Source: Rhodococcus sp. OK302
GTDB taxonomy: Bacteria; Actinomycetota; Actinomycetes; Mycobacteriales; Mycobacteriaceae
DNA length: 64,000 nucleotides
NCBI RefSeq assembly: GCF_002245895.1
Contig: NZ_NPJZ01000001.1
Coordinates: 2,392,501-2,456,500 of the forward strand
Direction of reading: 5' to 3'
Shown piece after piece: positions 15,825 to 26,291 of this stretch. A model generated the notes under the pieces. The model was not told where the DNA came from. It saw nothing but the letters and a program-made list of their open reading frames with translations, and did no database searches. Numbering within the stretch: the first letter of the stretch is position 1; each line of letters opens with the position of its first letter. Position numbers and translations under genes: made by a program.

Positions 15825-16571
15825 ATGACTATCGGAACCCTGGTCCTGCTCCGCCACGGCGAGAGCGAATGGAATGCACTCAATCTGTTCACCGGCTGGG
15901 TGGACGTCCACCTGACCGACAAGGGCATGGCCGAAGGTAAGCGCGCCGGCGAACTGCTCGCCGAGCACGACCTCCTTCCCGACGTTCTCTACACCTCACT
16001 GCTGCGCCGTGCGATCAGCACCGCCAACATCGCGCTCGACGCCGCCGATCGCCACTGGATCCCCGTCGTCCGCGACTGGCGCCTCAACGAGCGCCACTAC
16101 GGCGCCCTGCAGGGCAAGGACAAGGCACAGACCAAAGAGGAATACGGCAACGAGCAGTTCATGCTGTGGCGTCGTAGCTACGACACCCCGCCGCCCGCCA
16201 TCGAAGCCGGCAGCGAATACAGCCAGGACGCAGATCCGCGTTACGCGGACATCGGTGAGGTCCCGCTGACCGAATGCCTGCTCGACGTCGTCAAGCGACT
16301 CATCCCGTACTGGGAGGACACGATCTCGAAGGACCTGCTCGCCGGCAAGAACGTGCTCGTCACCGCGCACGGTAACTCGCTGCGTGCTTTGGTCAAGCAC
16401 CTCGACGGAATTTCCGACGAGGACATTGCGGGCCTCAACATCCCGACGGGTATTCCGCTGCGATACGACCTGGACGAGAACCTGAAGCCGCTCAACCGCG
16501 GTGGCACGTACCTCGATCCTGCCGCCGCCGCAGCAGGCGCTGCCGCAGTCGCGAATCAGGGCGCGAAGTAG
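15825..16571 (+). CDS. gpmA: 2,3-bisphosphoglycerate-dependent phosphoglycerate mutase
   Basis: This 248-residue enzyme interconverts 3- and 2-phosphoglycerate in glycolysis and gluconeogenesis. The [10 protein letters not shown] motif carries the phosphohistidine H11; [15 protein letters not shown] and the second catalytic histidine in [11 protein letters not shown] are also present. Length and motifs match dPGM exactly. The C-terminus has an Ala-rich tail ([18 protein letters not shown]), as in other actinobacteria. The start is ATG 15825; the frame upstream to 15747 has no support. A hairpin terminator follows at 16589. Confidence 0.96.
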   Translation: MTIGTLVLLRHGESEWNALNLFTGWVDVHLTDKGMAEGKRAGELLAEHDLLPDVLYTSLLRRAISTANIALDAADRHWIPVVRDWRLNERHYGALQGKDKAQTKEEYGNEQFMLWRRSYDTPPPAIEAGSEYSQDADPRYADIGEVPLTECLLDVVKRLIPYWEDTISKDLLAGKNVLVTAHGNSLRALVKHLDGISDEDIAGLNIPTGIPLRYDLDENLKPLNRGGTYLDPAAAAAGAAAVANQGAK

Positions 16572-16588
16572 TCCTGACATGGTGACCT

Positions 16589-16625
16589 CCGAAACCCCTC
16601 GAACAGTGAGTTCGGGGGGTTTCGG
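16589..16625 (+). terminator. Hairpin terminator after gpmA
   Basis: CCGAAACCCCTCGAA (16589-16603) pairs with TTCGGGGGGTTTCGG (16611-16625) through one wobble, leaving a 7-base loop. There is no T-run after it, which is frequent for actinobacterial hairpin terminators. It separates gpmA from senX3. Confidence 0.7.
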
Positions 16626-16733
16626 CCAACAGAAGATGAACAGCACGCCAACGCAGTCCACCGGGCGGATTACGTGGGTGGAAATGCCCGAACCCGCCGT
16701 AACGAACTCGTCACTCGAACGTACGATTGCGCC

Positions 16734-17966
16734 GTGAGTGTCGCAACGGGAGTGCTGCTGGTCGTGATCGGCGGCTTGGTCGGTTACCTCGTCGGGGGTG
16801 TGCTGATTCCGCGGTTGAACTCACGCCACAAACAACGAGTTGCCGAGCAAACCGGGCTGACCATGTCGCAGGTCCTGGACTTGATCGTGTTGGCTTCGGA
16901 GAGCGGCATCGCCGTTGTCGACGGTTTCCACGACGTGGTGCTGTTCAACCCCCGCGCCGAAGAACTCGGCCTCGTCAAGAATCGACTGGTCGAGGAGCGG
17001 GCCTGGCAGGCCGCGCAGAAGGTGCTCGAGACCGGTCAACCCGTCGAGTTGGATCTGACGGCAAAAACCGTTCAACGTGGCCGCGAAAGGATCGCGGTAC
17101 GTGGCACAGCGCGTTTGCTCAGCAAGGACGACCGCAATTTTGTGGTTCTTTTTGCCGACGACGATTCCGAGCAGGTCCGGATGGAAGCGACCCGACGCGA
17201 TTTTGTCGCCAACGTCAGTCACGAACTCAAGACTCCGGTCGGCGCCATGAGCCTGCTGGCCGAGGCGTTGCTGGAATCGGCTGACGATCCGGAATCGGTG
17301 CGGCACTTCGGCGAACGAGTGCACAGTGAATCGATTCGACTGGGCAAGATGGTCACGGAGCTGATCGCGCTCTCACGTTTGCAGGGTGCAGAAAAGCTTC
17401 CCGATCTCGATGTCGTCGATGTGGATACTGTTGTGTCCGAAGCGCTGTCGCGATCGAGACTCTCCGCTGAGGCGGCCGGAATTACCGTCACCACCGATCA
17501 CCCCAGTGGGCTCGAAGTGCTCGGCGATCAGACGCTGCTTGTGACAGCATTGTCCAACCTCATCGAGAATGCGATTGCATACTCGCCCAAGGGTTCTCCC
17601 GTCTCGGTGAGTAGGTCGGTGCGCGGAGGCAATATCGCAGTCGCCGTCACCGACCGCGGGGAAGGAATCGCGAAAGCCGACCAGGAACGCGTATTCGAGC
17701 GATTCTTTCGCGTCGACAAAGCGCGTTCACGTCAGACCGGCGGTACCGGTCTCGGGCTCGCGATCGTCAAACACGTTGCAGCCAACCACAACGGCTCCAT
17801 CGATTTATGGAGCAAACCAGGAACCGGATCTACCTTCACGATGCAGATTCCAGCGCATGTGGAAGAAGACGACATCGACTCTGACGATTCGGGAACCACC
17901 GGTTCCGCGCGGATCGGCAGACGAGACCCAGGCAGTAAAGATCAAGGCATGGAGGCCAAACGATGA
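16734..17966 (+). CDS. senX3: Sensor histidine kinase SenX3
   Basis: This 410-residue kinase starts at GTG 16734. It has an N-terminal membrane hairpin ([21 protein letters not shown]), a cytosolic PAS-like domain (residues about 45-145), the HisKA box [10 protein letters not shown] with H163, and HATPase motifs N ([13 protein letters not shown]), G1 (DRGEGI) and G2 ([10 protein letters not shown]). In mycobacteria SenX3 senses phosphate status through the Pst/PhoU system and phosphorylates RegX3. Its ATGA junction with regX3 shows coupling. The acidic tail ([15 protein letters not shown]) is family-typical. Confidence 0.94.
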   Translation: MSVATGVLLVVIGGLVGYLVGGVLIPRLNSRHKQRVAEQTGLTMSQVLDLIVLASESGIAVVDGFHDVVLFNPRAEELGLVKNRLVEERAWQAAQKVLETGQPVELDLTAKTVQRGRERIAVRGTARLLSKDDRNFVVLFADDDSEQVRMEATRRDFVANVSHELKTPVGAMSLLAEALLESADDPESVRHFGERVHSESIRLGKMVTELIALSRLQGAEKLPDLDVVDVDTVVSEALSRSRLSAEAAGITVTTDHPSGLEVLGDQTLLVTALSNLIENAIAYSPKGSPVSVSRSVRGGNIAVAVTDRGEGIAKADQERVFERFFRVDKARSRQTGGTGLGLAIVKHVAANHNGSIDLWSKPGTGSTFTMQIPAHVEEDDIDSDDSGTTGSARIGRRDPGSKDQGMEAKR

Positions 17967-18652
17967 CGAGTGTGCTGATCGTGGAAGACGAGGAGTCGTT
18001 GGCGGATCCGCTGGCGTTCCTGCTCCGCAAGGAAGGCTTCGAGACGACCATCGTCACCGACGGGCCGTCGGCGCTGGCGGAATTCGACCGCAGTGGCGCG
18101 GATATCGTCCTGCTGGACCTCATGCTGCCCGGCATGAGCGGCACCGACGTGTGCAAGGCTCTGCGCACCCGTTCGGGTGTCCCGGTCATCATGGTGACTG
18201 CACGCGACAGTGAGATCGACAAGGTTGTCGGCCTGGAACTCGGCGCGGACGACTATGTGACCAAACCGTATTCGGCTCGCGAACTGATCGCCCGCATCCG
18301 CGCCGTGCTGCGACGCGGCGCCGAGAACGAGGCTGATCTGGCGTCCGACAACGGTGTGCTCGAAGCCGGACCGGTCCGGATGGACGTCGAGCGTCATGTG
18401 GTCCAGGTGAGTGGAAATCCGGTCACGTTGCCGCTCAAGGAATTCGATCTGCTCGAATACCTGCTCCGCAATTCCGGTCGAGTGCTCACCCGTGGTCAGT
18501 TGATCGACCGAGTCTGGGGAGCCGACTACGTCGGCGACACGAAAACCCTTGACGTACACGTGAAGCGGTTGCGATCGAAGATCGAATCCGACCCGGCCAA
18601 GCCGGAACACCTCGTCACCGTTCGCGGCTTGGGATACAAGCTCGAAGGCTGA
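17963..18652 (+). CDS. regX3: Response regulator RegX3 (OmpR/PhoB family)
   Basis: This 229-residue protein has a receiver domain with the acidic pocket E8-D9-E10, phospho-acceptor D52 (VLLDLMLPG), a conserved Thr/Ala pair (MVTARD) and [12 protein letters not shown]. It is followed by a C-terminal winged helix ([18 protein letters not shown] ... [13 protein letters not shown]). It is the partner of SenX3 and activates phosphate-starvation genes; in mycobacteria it also affects ESX-5 secretion. It overlaps senX3 by 4 bases. A very strong hairpin follows. Confidence 0.96.
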   Translation: MTSVLIVEDEESLADPLAFLLRKEGFETTIVTDGPSALAEFDRSGADIVLLDLMLPGMSGTDVCKALRTRSGVPVIMVTARDSEIDKVVGLELGADDYVTKPYSARELIARIRAVLRRGAENEADLASDNGVLEAGPVRMDVERHVVQVSGNPVTLPLKEFDLLEYLLRNSGRVLTRGQLIDRVWGADYVGDTKTLDVHVKRLRSKIESDPAKPEHLVTVRGLGYKLEG

Positions 18653-18664
18653 CCCGCATCACAA

Positions 18665-18702
18665 AATTCGGCCGCCCACGCAACTGCGTGGGCGGCCGAA
18701 TT
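18665..18702. terminator. Bidirectional terminator between regX3 and the convergent hypothetical gene
   Basis: Two perfect 18-base arms (18665-18682 and 18685-18702, core GGCCGCCCACGCA / TGCGTGGGCGGCC) form a near-continuous stem. A T-rich stretch follows on the plus strand and an A/T-rich flank lies on the other side, so it can serve both convergent genes. Confidence 0.9.
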
Positions 18703-18720
18703 ATTTTCTGAGCTTGTAGA

Positions 18721-19539
18721 TCAGCGCTGAGCGTTGTTCTGAGCGATTGTCGTCGCCGGATGGACTGCGATAAGCCCCAACCCCGCACGACGCCTACAGA
18801 GGCGCGACAGCTCGTCGTAAACGGCCTTGCCGAGCATCTCCGTCAACTCGGGACCGTACGACTGCCACACCTGCTTCTGGCCCACATGGGCGTCAGGTGA
18901 ACCTGAGCAGTACCAGGAAAGCTCGTCGCCGCCCTCGCCCCAACCTCGACGGTCGTATTCGGTGATGGTGGTTTTGAGGATCTGGACTCCGTCCGCGCGG
19001 TCCACCCAGTCCTGGGTACGACGGATCGGGAGTTGCCAGCACACGTCCGGCTTCACTTCGAGGGGCTCGATGCCCTTCTTGAGAGCCATCGAGTGCAACG
19101 CGCAACCGGGACCGCCCGCAAAATCCGGTCGGTTCAGGAAAATGCACGCACCCTTGTAGCGGCGAGTTCGGAGCGCCGGCTCGTCCTCGAGATCGTCTTC
19201 CTCGACGTATCCCTTCTTGCCGAGACCCTTCTCCATGAACTGCCAGTCGTCAGCTGTGAGCATTTTCACTGACGCATCGAGCTTGTCCTGATCCTCCTGA
19301 TCGGAGAGGAAGGCGCCGTGCGAGCAGCATCCGTCGTCCGGGCGGTCGCTGAGAATGCCCTGGCACGCCGGCGTGCCGAACACGCAGGTCCAATGCGAGA
19401 GAAGCCAGGTCATATCTGCGGAAATGAGGTGCTCGGAGTTGTCGGGGTCGACAAATTCGACCCACTCGCGAGGGAAGTCGAGGTCGACCTCGGGGCTAGG
19501 AGTCATCTTGTGGGACCGGTCTGGGTTACCTGCTGTCAC
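18721..19539 (-). CDS. Conserved actinobacterial protein, Cys-rich (Rv0495c-like)
   Basis: This 272-residue protein occupies the position of M. tuberculosis Rv0495c, between regX3 and ppx. It contains many conserved cysteines and histidines ([60 protein letters not shown]), suggesting a metal or Fe-S site. No enzymatic family is recognised. The start shown is GTG 19539, but ATG 19506 ([15 protein letters not shown]) is at least as likely because homology usually begins there. It is divergent from ppx across only about 33-66 bases. Confidence 0.8.
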   Translation of the reverse strand: MTAGNPDRSHKMTPSPEVDLDFPREWVEFVDPDNSEHLISADMTWLLSHWTCVFGTPACQGILSDRPDDGCCSHGAFLSDQEDQDKLDASVKMLTADDWQFMEKGLGKKGYVEEDDLEDEPALRTRRYKGACIFLNRPDFAGGPGCALHSMALKKGIEPLEVKPDVCWQLPIRRTQDWVDRADGVQILKTTITEYDRRGWGEGGDELSWYCSGSPDAHVGQKQVWQSYGPELTEMLGKAVYDELSRLCRRRAGLGLIAVHPATTIAQNNAQR

Positions 19540-19572
19540 AAGGGCAGACCGTAGACCCAGTACCGTGGCGAT

Positions 19573-20523
19573 GTGCGACTAGGGGTACTCGACGTCGGAA
19601 GCAATACCGTCCATCTATTGGTTGTGGACGCCCATCGTGGCGGCCACCCCACACCCATGAGCTCCACCAAGTCCACCTTGCGGCTGGCGGAGAACACGGA
19701 CGACCGCGGAGACATCACGGTTTCCGGAGCTGATCGCCTCGTCTCGACGGTGGCGGAATTCGCCGGAATCGCCAAGACGTCCGGGTGCGAGGAGATGATG
19801 GCGTTTGCCACCTCCGCAGTGCGTGACGCCAACAACTCGGAAGCCGTCCTCGCCCGGGTCCGCGAAGAAACCGGCGTCCGGCTCGAGGTTCTCTCCGGCG
19901 TCGACGAAGCCCGATTGACCTTCCTCGCGGTTCGCCGTTGGTACGGCTGGAGCGCCGGACGCATCCTCAATCTGGACATCGGTGGCGGTTCTCTCGAACT
20001 CACAGCCGGCGGCGACGAAGATCCGGATGTCGCGTTCTCACTGCAGCTCGGTGCCGGACGGTTGACCCGTGACTGGCTCCAAGCCGACCCTCCCGGCAAG
20101 CGCCGCGTCGCTGTACTGCGCGACTGGCTGGACGCAGAACTCCTCGGACCAGCAAAGGAGCTCCGCGCAGCGGGGGATTGGGACCGGACCGTCGGTACCT
20201 CGAAGACTTTCCGCTCACTCGCGCGGCTCACCGGAGCAGCGCCGTCGGCAGCCGGGCCGCGCGCTAAGCGGACCCTGACGGCCAGCGGACTCAGGCAACT
20301 CATAGCCTTCATATCCAGGATGACGGCGTCAGACCGTGCAGAATTGGAAGGAGTGAGTGCGGATCGGTCACAGCAGATTGTGGCCGGCGCGCTCATCGCG
20401 GAAGCAACCATGCGGGCGCTCGGAGTGGACGAATTGGAAATTTGTCCGTGGGCACTGCGCGAAGGTCTGATTCTGCGAAAGCTCGACACAGAAATGGGCG
20501 GTGAATTGGTGGTGAGTGCTTGA
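19573..20523 (+). CDS. ppx: Exopolyphosphatase (Ppx/GppA family)
   Basis: This 316-residue protein starts at GTG 19573. It has the ASKHA phosphate-1 motif [17 protein letters not shown], a second block ([16 protein letters not shown]) and the phosphate-2 motif [13 protein letters not shown]. The length corresponds to the short Ppx1 type (Rv0496), which removes terminal phosphates from short polyphosphate and affects (p)ppGpp turnover. Its location next to senX3-regX3, a phosphate-responsive pair, is conserved. The stop overlaps the ATG of the next gene. Confidence 0.93.
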   Translation: MRLGVLDVGSNTVHLLVVDAHRGGHPTPMSSTKSTLRLAENTDDRGDITVSGADRLVSTVAEFAGIAKTSGCEEMMAFATSAVRDANNSEAVLARVREETGVRLEVLSGVDEARLTFLAVRRWYGWSAGRILNLDIGGGSLELTAGGDEDPDVAFSLQLGAGRLTRDWLQADPPGKRRVAVLRDWLDAELLGPAKELRAAGDWDRTVGTSKTFRSLARLTGAAPSAAGPRAKRTLTASGLRQLIAFISRMTASDRAELEGVSADRSQQIVAGALIAEATMRALGVDELEICPWALREGLILRKLDTEMGGELVVSA

Positions 20524-21656
20524 TGACCGAGGACAGTCAGCAGATTTCGGTAGCGGAACTGCTCAAGCGGAACGGTCAGAGCGTCGAATCCCGAGGTGGG
20601 CGTCGGCGCCGCGGTGTTGCCGGTGGCATCTCCGTAGCAGAACTGACCGGTGAGATTCCGATCGTTCGGCCTGCCGGTTCCCGTTCGGCCGCTGAGCCCG
20701 ACGTAGTCACGGAACCAGAAGCAGTCACGGAACCGAAAGCCGCCGTCGCGACGAAGCCCGTCGAGGCGAAGCCTGATGTGGCGAAGCCTGATGTGGCCAA
20801 GGTTGTCGAGACGAAGCCGGTCGAGGCAAAGCCTGATGTGGCCAAGCCTGTCGAGACGAAGCCGGTTGCGACGAGGCCCGTCGACGAGACTCAGATCGAT
20901 CTCCACAAGCCGGTCTCCAAGAGCGTGCCGGGTCAGTGGGTGAGCCGGACGCCGTCGAAGCAACCGGCCGCGCCGGCCAAGTCGGTACCGGCCGCGCCGG
21001 CCAAGTCGGTACCGGCCGCGCCGGCCAAGTCGATGCCGGTCGCTCCTGCCCGGGTGACGCAGGAGCCCGCATTGCTGTCGGGCCAGACGTTGGCCGGTGA
21101 CCTTATGCGCCAAGAGCGTGAGGTCGCTCAGAACGCGCAGAGCCCGGCTATGCGGGCGCCTGTCCTGCCTCCCCGAGTCGCTCCGACTGCCCCGCCTGCC
21201 CCATCCGTGGATGTCAGCACGGAGTTGATGGACAGGGTGACCGACAAGGTCGACGCGGATCCCGCAGAGACTGCCGTCGTAGACATGACGGATGCACTGG
21301 GTTCTCCGACGGAGAATCCGGTGGCGGATGCGGCGGTTGCCCCGGTGGAAGTAGCAACCGAGGACGCGGAAACAGCAGAATCCGACAATCGCAGTTCCAT
21401 CCGCGAATGGGCGATGCTGGCCGGGCAGGTTGTTGTTGCTCTCATCATCGGCGGTGCGATGTTCAAGGGCTTCGAGAAACTGTGGGACATGCTCCCGTGG
21501 GTGGCGTTGGTGCTTGCGCTGATCGTGATCGTCGGCCTGGTTGCGGTTGTTCGAGTTCTGCGGAAAACCGATGACATCACCAGCTTTGTGATCGCGGTGG
21601 TTGTCGGCATGATCGTGACGTTGGGTCCGCTGGCGTTCTTGTTGACTTCAGGTTGA
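20523..21656 (+). CDS. Conserved membrane protein with Pro/Ala/Lys-rich repeat linker (Rv0497-like)
   Basis: This 377-residue protein starts at ATG 20523. The N-terminus has a conserved ISVAELLKRNGQ motif, repeated as ISVAELTGEIP. Residues about 65-175 are low-complexity repeats: KPVEAKPDVAKP-type units, then three copies of an eight-residue SVPAAPAK unit encoded by a 24-base tandem repeat near 20970-21040. The C-terminal 85 residues contain three membrane helices (VVVALIIGGAMF, WVALVLALIVIVGLVAVV, FVIAVVVGMIVTLGPLAFLL). It follows ppx directly, as Rv0497 does. The function is not known; the extended linker could span the periplasm or cytoplasm. Confidence 0.82.
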   Translation: MTEDSQQISVAELLKRNGQSVESRGGRRRRGVAGGISVAELTGEIPIVRPAGSRSAAEPDVVTEPEAVTEPKAAVATKPVEAKPDVAKPDVAKVVETKPVEAKPDVAKPVETKPVATRPVDETQIDLHKPVSKSVPGQWVSRTPSKQPAAPAKSVPAAPAKSVPAAPAKSMPVAPARVTQEPALLSGQTLAGDLMRQEREVAQNAQSPAMRAPVLPPRVAPTAPPAPSVDVSTELMDRVTDKVDADPAETAVVDMTDALGSPTENPVADAAVAPVEVATEDAETAESDNRSSIREWAMLAGQVVVALIIGGAMFKGFEKLWDMLPWVALVLALIVIVGLVAVVRVLRKTDDITSFVIAVVVGMIVTLGPLAFLLTSG

Positions 21657-21663
21657 TTTGCCG

Positions 21664-22500
21664 ATGATTGCTGTGGGCTTGTCGACGGCTTCGGTGTATC
21701 CCGAGAACACCGAAGCTGCGTTTCGCTATGCGGCTGAACTGGGTTACGACGGTATCGAGTTGATGGTGTGGGCGGAGTCCGTCAGCCAGGACATCGGTGC
21801 CGTTGCAGCATTGGTGCGCAAGTACCAGATTCCGGTGCAGGCGGTTCACGCACCGTGCCTGCTGATTTCGCAGCGGGTGTGGGGCGCCGATCCGATCGAG
21901 AAGCTCGAGCGTTCGGTACGCACTGCGGAAACGTTGGGCGCTGCCACGGTGGTCGTGCATCCGCCGTTCCGTTGGCAGCGAAAGTACGCCGACGGCTTTC
22001 CGGATCAGGTGGCAGAACTCGAATCACGAAGCAGCATCGTCGTGGCAGTCGAGAATATGTTTCCGATGCGCGCCGACAGCTTCTTCGGCGGCAAGGACAA
22101 ATCAGCGGAGCGGCTTCGTAAGCGTGGAGGTCCGGGTGCCGCGTTGTCGGCTTTCAGCCCGTCGTACGATCCCACCGATTCCGACCACGCGCACTACACA
22201 CTTGACCTGTCCCACACTGCAACGGCGGGAATGGATGCTTTCGCGCTTGCGGCACGAATGGGTTCCGGACTTCAGCACCTGCACCTGGCGGACGGTCGGG
22301 GAGCCTCGATGGACGAGCACTTGATTCCGGGGCACGGTTCGCAGCCGTGCGCCGAACTGTGCCAACATCTTGTCGCCACCGGGTTTACCGGCCAGGCGGT
22401 CATCGAAATCAATACACAAAATGCTCGGACCCGACGCGAGAGGTCGTCGATGCTGGCGCAGGCCCTCGCGTTTGCCCGCGAGCACCTTGCAGCTGACTAA
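21664..22500 (+). CDS. Sugar phosphate isomerase/epimerase-like TIM-barrel protein (Rv0498-like)
   Basis: This 278-residue protein from ATG 21664 belongs to the xylose-isomerase-like (AP endonuclease 2) fold. Motifs include YDGIELMVW, VQAVHAPCLL, ATVVVHPPF, VAVENMFP, YTLDLSHTATAGMD and LQHLHLADGRG, with metal ligands expected at the Glu, His and Asp positions in these strands. The last strand and helix read VIEINTQNA. It keeps the Rv0496-0497-0498 order. The substrate is unknown. It ends in a strong hairpin shared with the convergent acyltransferase gene. Confidence 0.87.
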   Translation: MIAVGLSTASVYPENTEAAFRYAAELGYDGIELMVWAESVSQDIGAVAALVRKYQIPVQAVHAPCLLISQRVWGADPIEKLERSVRTAETLGAATVVVHPPFRWQRKYADGFPDQVAELESRSSIVVAVENMFPMRADSFFGGKDKSAERLRKRGGPGAALSAFSPSYDPTDSDHAHYTLDLSHTATAGMDAFALAARMGSGLQHLHLADGRGASMDEHLIPGHGSQPCAELCQHLVATGFTGQAVIEINTQNARTRRERSSMLAQALAFAREHLAAD

Positions 22501-22513
22501 GCGCACGCATGAA

Positions 22514-22549
22514 TGGTTTCCCCACAACCGTGCAGTTGTGGGGAAACCA
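22514..22549. terminator. Bidirectional hairpin terminator
   Basis: The arms TGGTTTCCCCACAAC (22514-22528) and GTTGTGGGGAAACCA (22535-22549) are perfectly complementary with a 6-base loop. It lies between the convergent TIM-barrel and PlsC-fusion genes and can end both transcripts. Confidence 0.85.
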
Positions 22550-22554
22550 CCGAC

Positions 22555-23988
22555 TCAGCGGTGTCCGGCGGCTAACGTAGCCTCGAACTTCGCTCGGACT
22601 TCCTCGATACGAGTATCGAGATCCTCGAGTTCCCAGTCCGCGGTAGGGATGGGGTCGAGAACCGAGACGTAGACCGGACCCGGATGCGCGACAAGAGAAT
22701 TGCGCCACATGCGCTCTCCGGCATTGTGAATCACGACCGGCACAATCGGAACGCCCGCCTGCATTGCCATATGGAAGGCGCCCTTCTTGAAGGCTCCGAG
22801 TTTCGGTGTGGGGGAACGGGTTCCCTCCGGCGCAATGACAATGGAGACGCCGCTCTTGAGCTTGTCGACGACGGGTTGTAGTGCGGCCTTTGCCTTGTCG
22901 GTGTTACTGCGATCGATGTACGCCACGTCCAGCAAGGCCCCGATCGGTATGAACCGGGGGTCGTTGGCGGCTTCCTTCTTGGCTACTCCGGTCACGTCGC
23001 GTTTGATGACGGTGCCCAGAACCAGCATGTCCAGTGAGCTTTGATGGTTGAACATGAAGACTGCGGGACGCTGATCCCACACGTTGTGCTCACCGTCGAT
23101 TTCGACGTCGATGCCGAGCAGCGACAGCGAGATGTCCGGGCCGTAGGTGCCGACGAGGTTGGCTCCCAGTTGCCGGTTGCCCATGACCAATCCGGCCGAC
23201 GCTCCCACCACGGCGGTCGCGGCAAGGGCGCCCATCGCGGTGGCGGTACGGATCGTGGAGATCGGGGTCGCGCCGCGCTGCGGTTTACGCAACGTGACGC
23301 TGGGCCAACCGTTGAGTCTGGCAGTTTTGGCCAGTGCGCGATCCGGATTGAGTGCAACCGGCCGGCCGACGGCTTCGAGCATCGGAACATCTTCGGCGCC
23401 ATTGGAATAGGCAAAAGCATCTCTCATGGCTGCGCCACGTTTTTCGGCATACTCGGTGAGCGCGTTTGCCTTGGCCGGACCCCAGAGCGCCGGCGTCGTC
23501 AGTTCGCCGGTGAGCATGCCGTCCACCACTTCGGGTTGGGTGCACAGGACGTCTTCGATATCGAGATCTTCGGCGACGTTGCGTGCCTGGAACGGAGTGG
23601 CAGACGTTGCCATCACGATGGTGTGACCAGCCTTGCGGTGCGCTGCGAGTAGTCCGCGCGCATCGGGGTAGATCATCGCCGCAATTTCCTGCTTGAAGAG
23701 CCGATTTCCCCAGTCGTTCAACTCTTCTTCGGTGCGGCCCGCCAGTGCACGGACGCCGATGTCCATCAGGGCACCGACGTCGGCGCCCCGGAACTGGGTG
23801 TCGATGGCGGCACCGGTGGTGCGCAGCAGTTCGCCGACACTGATATCCAAGCGGCGCAGTCGATCCCGGTAGACAACGCTGGCGGAGTATCCGCTGATGA
23901 GGGTGCCGTCCAGGTCGAATGCCGCTATGGTGTCGGGTCCGGGAGGTGCCGCGGCAATCGCGGCATGCAGACGTTCGAGTCCGGTCAC
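22555..23988 (-). CDS. plsC: HAD phosphatase - lysophosphatidic acid acyltransferase fusion (PlsC-like)
   Basis: This 477-residue two-domain protein has an N-terminal HAD-IB phosphatase domain with AAFDLDGTLISG (residues 22-33), MATSATPF and AYSNGAEDVPML, then membrane-associated GMALAATAVVGASAG-like sequence. The C-terminal acyltransferase domain has the NHQSSLD (HX4D) motif and PEGTRS. This matches the mycobacterial PlsC (Rv2483c) architecture, which acylates lysophosphatidate and could also dephosphorylate the product toward diacylglycerol. It is third in the WS/DGAT-PlsB-PlsC run, overlapping plsB by 4 bases. Confidence 0.88.
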   Translation of the reverse strand: MTGLERLHAAIAAAPPGPDTIAAFDLDGTLISGYSASVVYRDRLRRLDISVGELLRTTGAAIDTQFRGADVGALMDIGVRALAGRTEEELNDWGNRLFKQEIAAMIYPDARGLLAAHRKAGHTIVMATSATPFQARNVAEDLDIEDVLCTQPEVVDGMLTGELTTPALWGPAKANALTEYAEKRGAAMRDAFAYSNGAEDVPMLEAVGRPVALNPDRALAKTARLNGWPSVTLRKPQRGATPISTIRTATAMGALAATAVVGASAGLVMGNRQLGANLVGTYGPDISLSLLGIDVEIDGEHNVWDQRPAVFMFNHQSSLDMLVLGTVIKRDVTGVAKKEAANDPRFIPIGALLDVAYIDRSNTDKAKAALQPVVDKLKSGVSIVIAPEGTRSPTPKLGAFKKGAFHMAMQAGVPIVPVVIHNAGERMWRNSLVAHPGPVYVSVLDPIPTADWELEDLDTRIEEVRAKFEATLAAGHR

Positions 23989-26288
23989 AGTCCTGCTTCC
24001 TCGTCAAGGGTGGTGTTCTCGGCTGCATCGGGTTTTTCGAATGCGTCGAGTCGAGCGTGGGCGAGGCGTCGGATGTGGCGCAATCGCTCGACCTGTACAC
24101 GAATTTCCTCGGCAAACGCTTCCCGGCGCGCCGTCACGTCGTTGTCATCGGCTTCGACGAGATTGCGATTGCGTGCCAAATTCAGTGCAGTGGCGAATAA
24201 TTCACCGGATACGGATTCGCTACTGGCGATTTGTTGGCGCAACCGTCGTTCGTGGGCGACGTCGATACAGGTTCGGGTGAAGGTTTTTTCGTCGAAAGAT
24301 TTCGAGACCGGTGCCAGGACCAACTGATCGGCCACCACCTGGTATGCCTCGAGGAACGGTTGGAGTACCCGCGGCGCGAGGTACGGCCGAATCTCTTGCA
24401 CGATCTGCGAGGTACGTTCCGGGTCTGCGGTGACCGAATCCCAATTGGGGTCGATCAGGTGCAGTTCGGTGCGCATCTCTTCTTCGAAGGTATCGCGGTC
24501 GCTGAAGAAGAACTCGAACTTCATCAAGTCGCGAATGCGTTTGGCCTCGTTCCAGCCGTCGAGGATGGGGTCGGTGGGCTTCTTTTCTGACATCGCCTGC
24601 AGGACCAGTTCTGCGATTGCCCGGACAACAAGGAAGTGAATGGTGTTGTTGCGGTAGAACGCTGCGACCAGACCTTGATCTTTGCCCAGGTAGAAGACCT
24701 TCTCGCCGCCCTTGTCGAAGTGCATCAGCACACCGGAGTCGACGTGCGTCTGCAGTGCCTTCTCGATGACGTGCGGATCGTCGAGTTCGACGTCGCCCGC
24801 AAGCGGAAGTTTGCGCGCAGTGATGTAGCGGAAGAGTGGTTCGAGGATTGCGGTGAGTTCGGCGACGGTGAGTGCGCGATCCTCGATGCCGAGGAATGCG
24901 AGCATTGCCAGGGAGGAGACCGTCACCGGAGTCACCTCGTTGATGCGGTGGCACACCTCGATGGCGGCCTTCTGAATTGCCAGGCGCTGGTCGGGTTCCT
25001 GACTGAGGGCGTCGGCGAGGGAGAGCGGGCGCCCGATCGACACGTGTGCGACGCCGTTTCTTTTGCCCTGCGCGCGCACGTAGCCGATCATCCAGCGCAA
25101 ACCTTCGGGCTTCTTCTCGGCCCCGAGAGCTTCGGCAGCCATTGCTCCGACTTCGTAGAGTTGGTCGTAGGTCAGTGCGACGGGTACCAGGTAGACGTCG
25201 GATGCGCCACTGACCTGAAATGCCTTGGCCAGGTAGGTCATCAGTCCGAAGCGCGGTGGACGTAGTTTCCCGGTGCGCCCGCGGCCACCTTCGATGTACC
25301 ACTCGAGGTTGAAGCGCTTGGTGAGTAGGTAGCGCATGTACTCGTGCATCGACCACTTGTAGACCTCGTCGTCGCCGATGGTGCGACGGATGAAGACTGT
25401 GCCGCTGCGTTTGAGGATCGAACCCATCGGCCAGAAGCTGATGTTGAGCCCACCCAGGACATGGTTGAGCGGAAGCCCGTTCTTGATGAGTGCGGGGCGC
25501 AGCACCAGTGGATCGAGGTAGGAGCGGTGGCTGGGGAGGAACACGAGTGAATGTTCCTTGTTGAGCTCTCGCAGTTCTTCGAATCTGCTGGTGTCGACAT
25601 CGATGGTGTAGGCGCGAGAGAAGTAGCGACCCAAGCGATCCCACACTGCGATGGCCTCACGCGTCTGAGTCGCGACCATCTCGTGGAGCGATTCGCGGGC
25701 GCGCCGATCCACCTCGGAGACGGCGATGCCGAGACGGTCGGCCAAAGCCATTGTCTCAGTGGCGAAACGGCGGGTATCGGTGATTTCGTCGACGACGAAC
25801 CGCGACACCTTGTACTGGTTGCCGATCAATCCGAGTTCGGTTCGCTCGAGAGTCAACGCCGCCTGACGGCGAATGAACTCGGGCAGCGAACCACTGCCGC
25901 TCTCGTCGAGGCGTCGCGCCAAGTCGCTGAGCGGTGCCGGTTCTCCTTCGATGACCTGGCATCGAGAGGGATCGGTGCGCAGCGTGCGGCGTTGCGCACT
26001 GCGGCCGGGGTGCAGTGGGTCACGCGGTGCCAGTGCATTCCGAACGCGTCGGACGACGTTCTGTTCGGTCTGTGTGTCCGGCAACCACACGACTCGGAGC
26101 GGCGTGAGCATTGGATCGTCGGTTCGTCGGGCGAGATCGGCGAGGGTGCGGTCCGTGATGGCGACGGTTGTCGCGGGCTTCGTGGTTCCCTGTGCCTTGA
26201 CAGCGAGCCATTTTCGGAGGACACCGGCTTCCGCTTCGGTCATGGTCTCCGTCAGGTAGACCTGCGGGCGGGTTGCGCTGGTAGGCAT
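23985..26288 (-). CDS. plsB: Glycerol-3-phosphate 1-O-acyltransferase (PlsB2-like)
   Basis: This 767-residue protein has the acyltransferase motif I LPSHRSYLDP (HX4D), FIRRTIGDDE and the IEGGRGRTGK block III, all typical of PlsB. The length matches mycobacterial PlsB2 (Rv2482c). It is peripheral to the inner membrane and starts glycerolipid and triacylglycerol assembly from acyl-CoA or acyl-ACP. It sits 3 bases downstream of the WS/DGAT gene and overlaps plsC, so the three are one operon covering successive acylation steps. Confidence 0.93.
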   Translation of the reverse strand: MPTSATRPQVYLTETMTEAEAGVLRKWLAVKAQGTTKPATTVAITDRTLADLARRTDDPMLTPLRVVWLPDTQTEQNVVRRVRNALAPRDPLHPGRSAQRRTLRTDPSRCQVIEGEPAPLSDLARRLDESGSGSLPEFIRRQAALTLERTELGLIGNQYKVSRFVVDEITDTRRFATETMALADRLGIAVSEVDRRARESLHEMVATQTREAIAVWDRLGRYFSRAYTIDVDTSRFEELRELNKEHSLVFLPSHRSYLDPLVLRPALIKNGLPLNHVLGGLNISFWPMGSILKRSGTVFIRRTIGDDEVYKWSMHEYMRYLLTKRFNLEWYIEGGRGRTGKLRPPRFGLMTYLAKAFQVSGASDVYLVPVALTYDQLYEVGAMAAEALGAEKKPEGLRWMIGYVRAQGKRNGVAHVSIGRPLSLADALSQEPDQRLAIQKAAIEVCHRINEVTPVTVSSLAMLAFLGIEDRALTVAELTAILEPLFRYITARKLPLAGDVELDDPHVIEKALQTHVDSGVLMHFDKGGEKVFYLGKDQGLVAAFYRNNTIHFLVVRAIAELVLQAMSEKKPTDPILDGWNEAKRIRDLMKFEFFFSDRDTFEEEMRTELHLIDPNWDSVTADPERTSQIVQEIRPYLAPRVLQPFLEAYQVVADQLVLAPVSKSFDEKTFTRTCIDVAHERRLRQQIASSESVSGELFATALNLARNRNLVEADDNDVTARREAFAEEIRVQVERLRHIRRLAHARLDAFEKPDAAENTTLDEEAGL

Positions 26289-26291
26289 GGC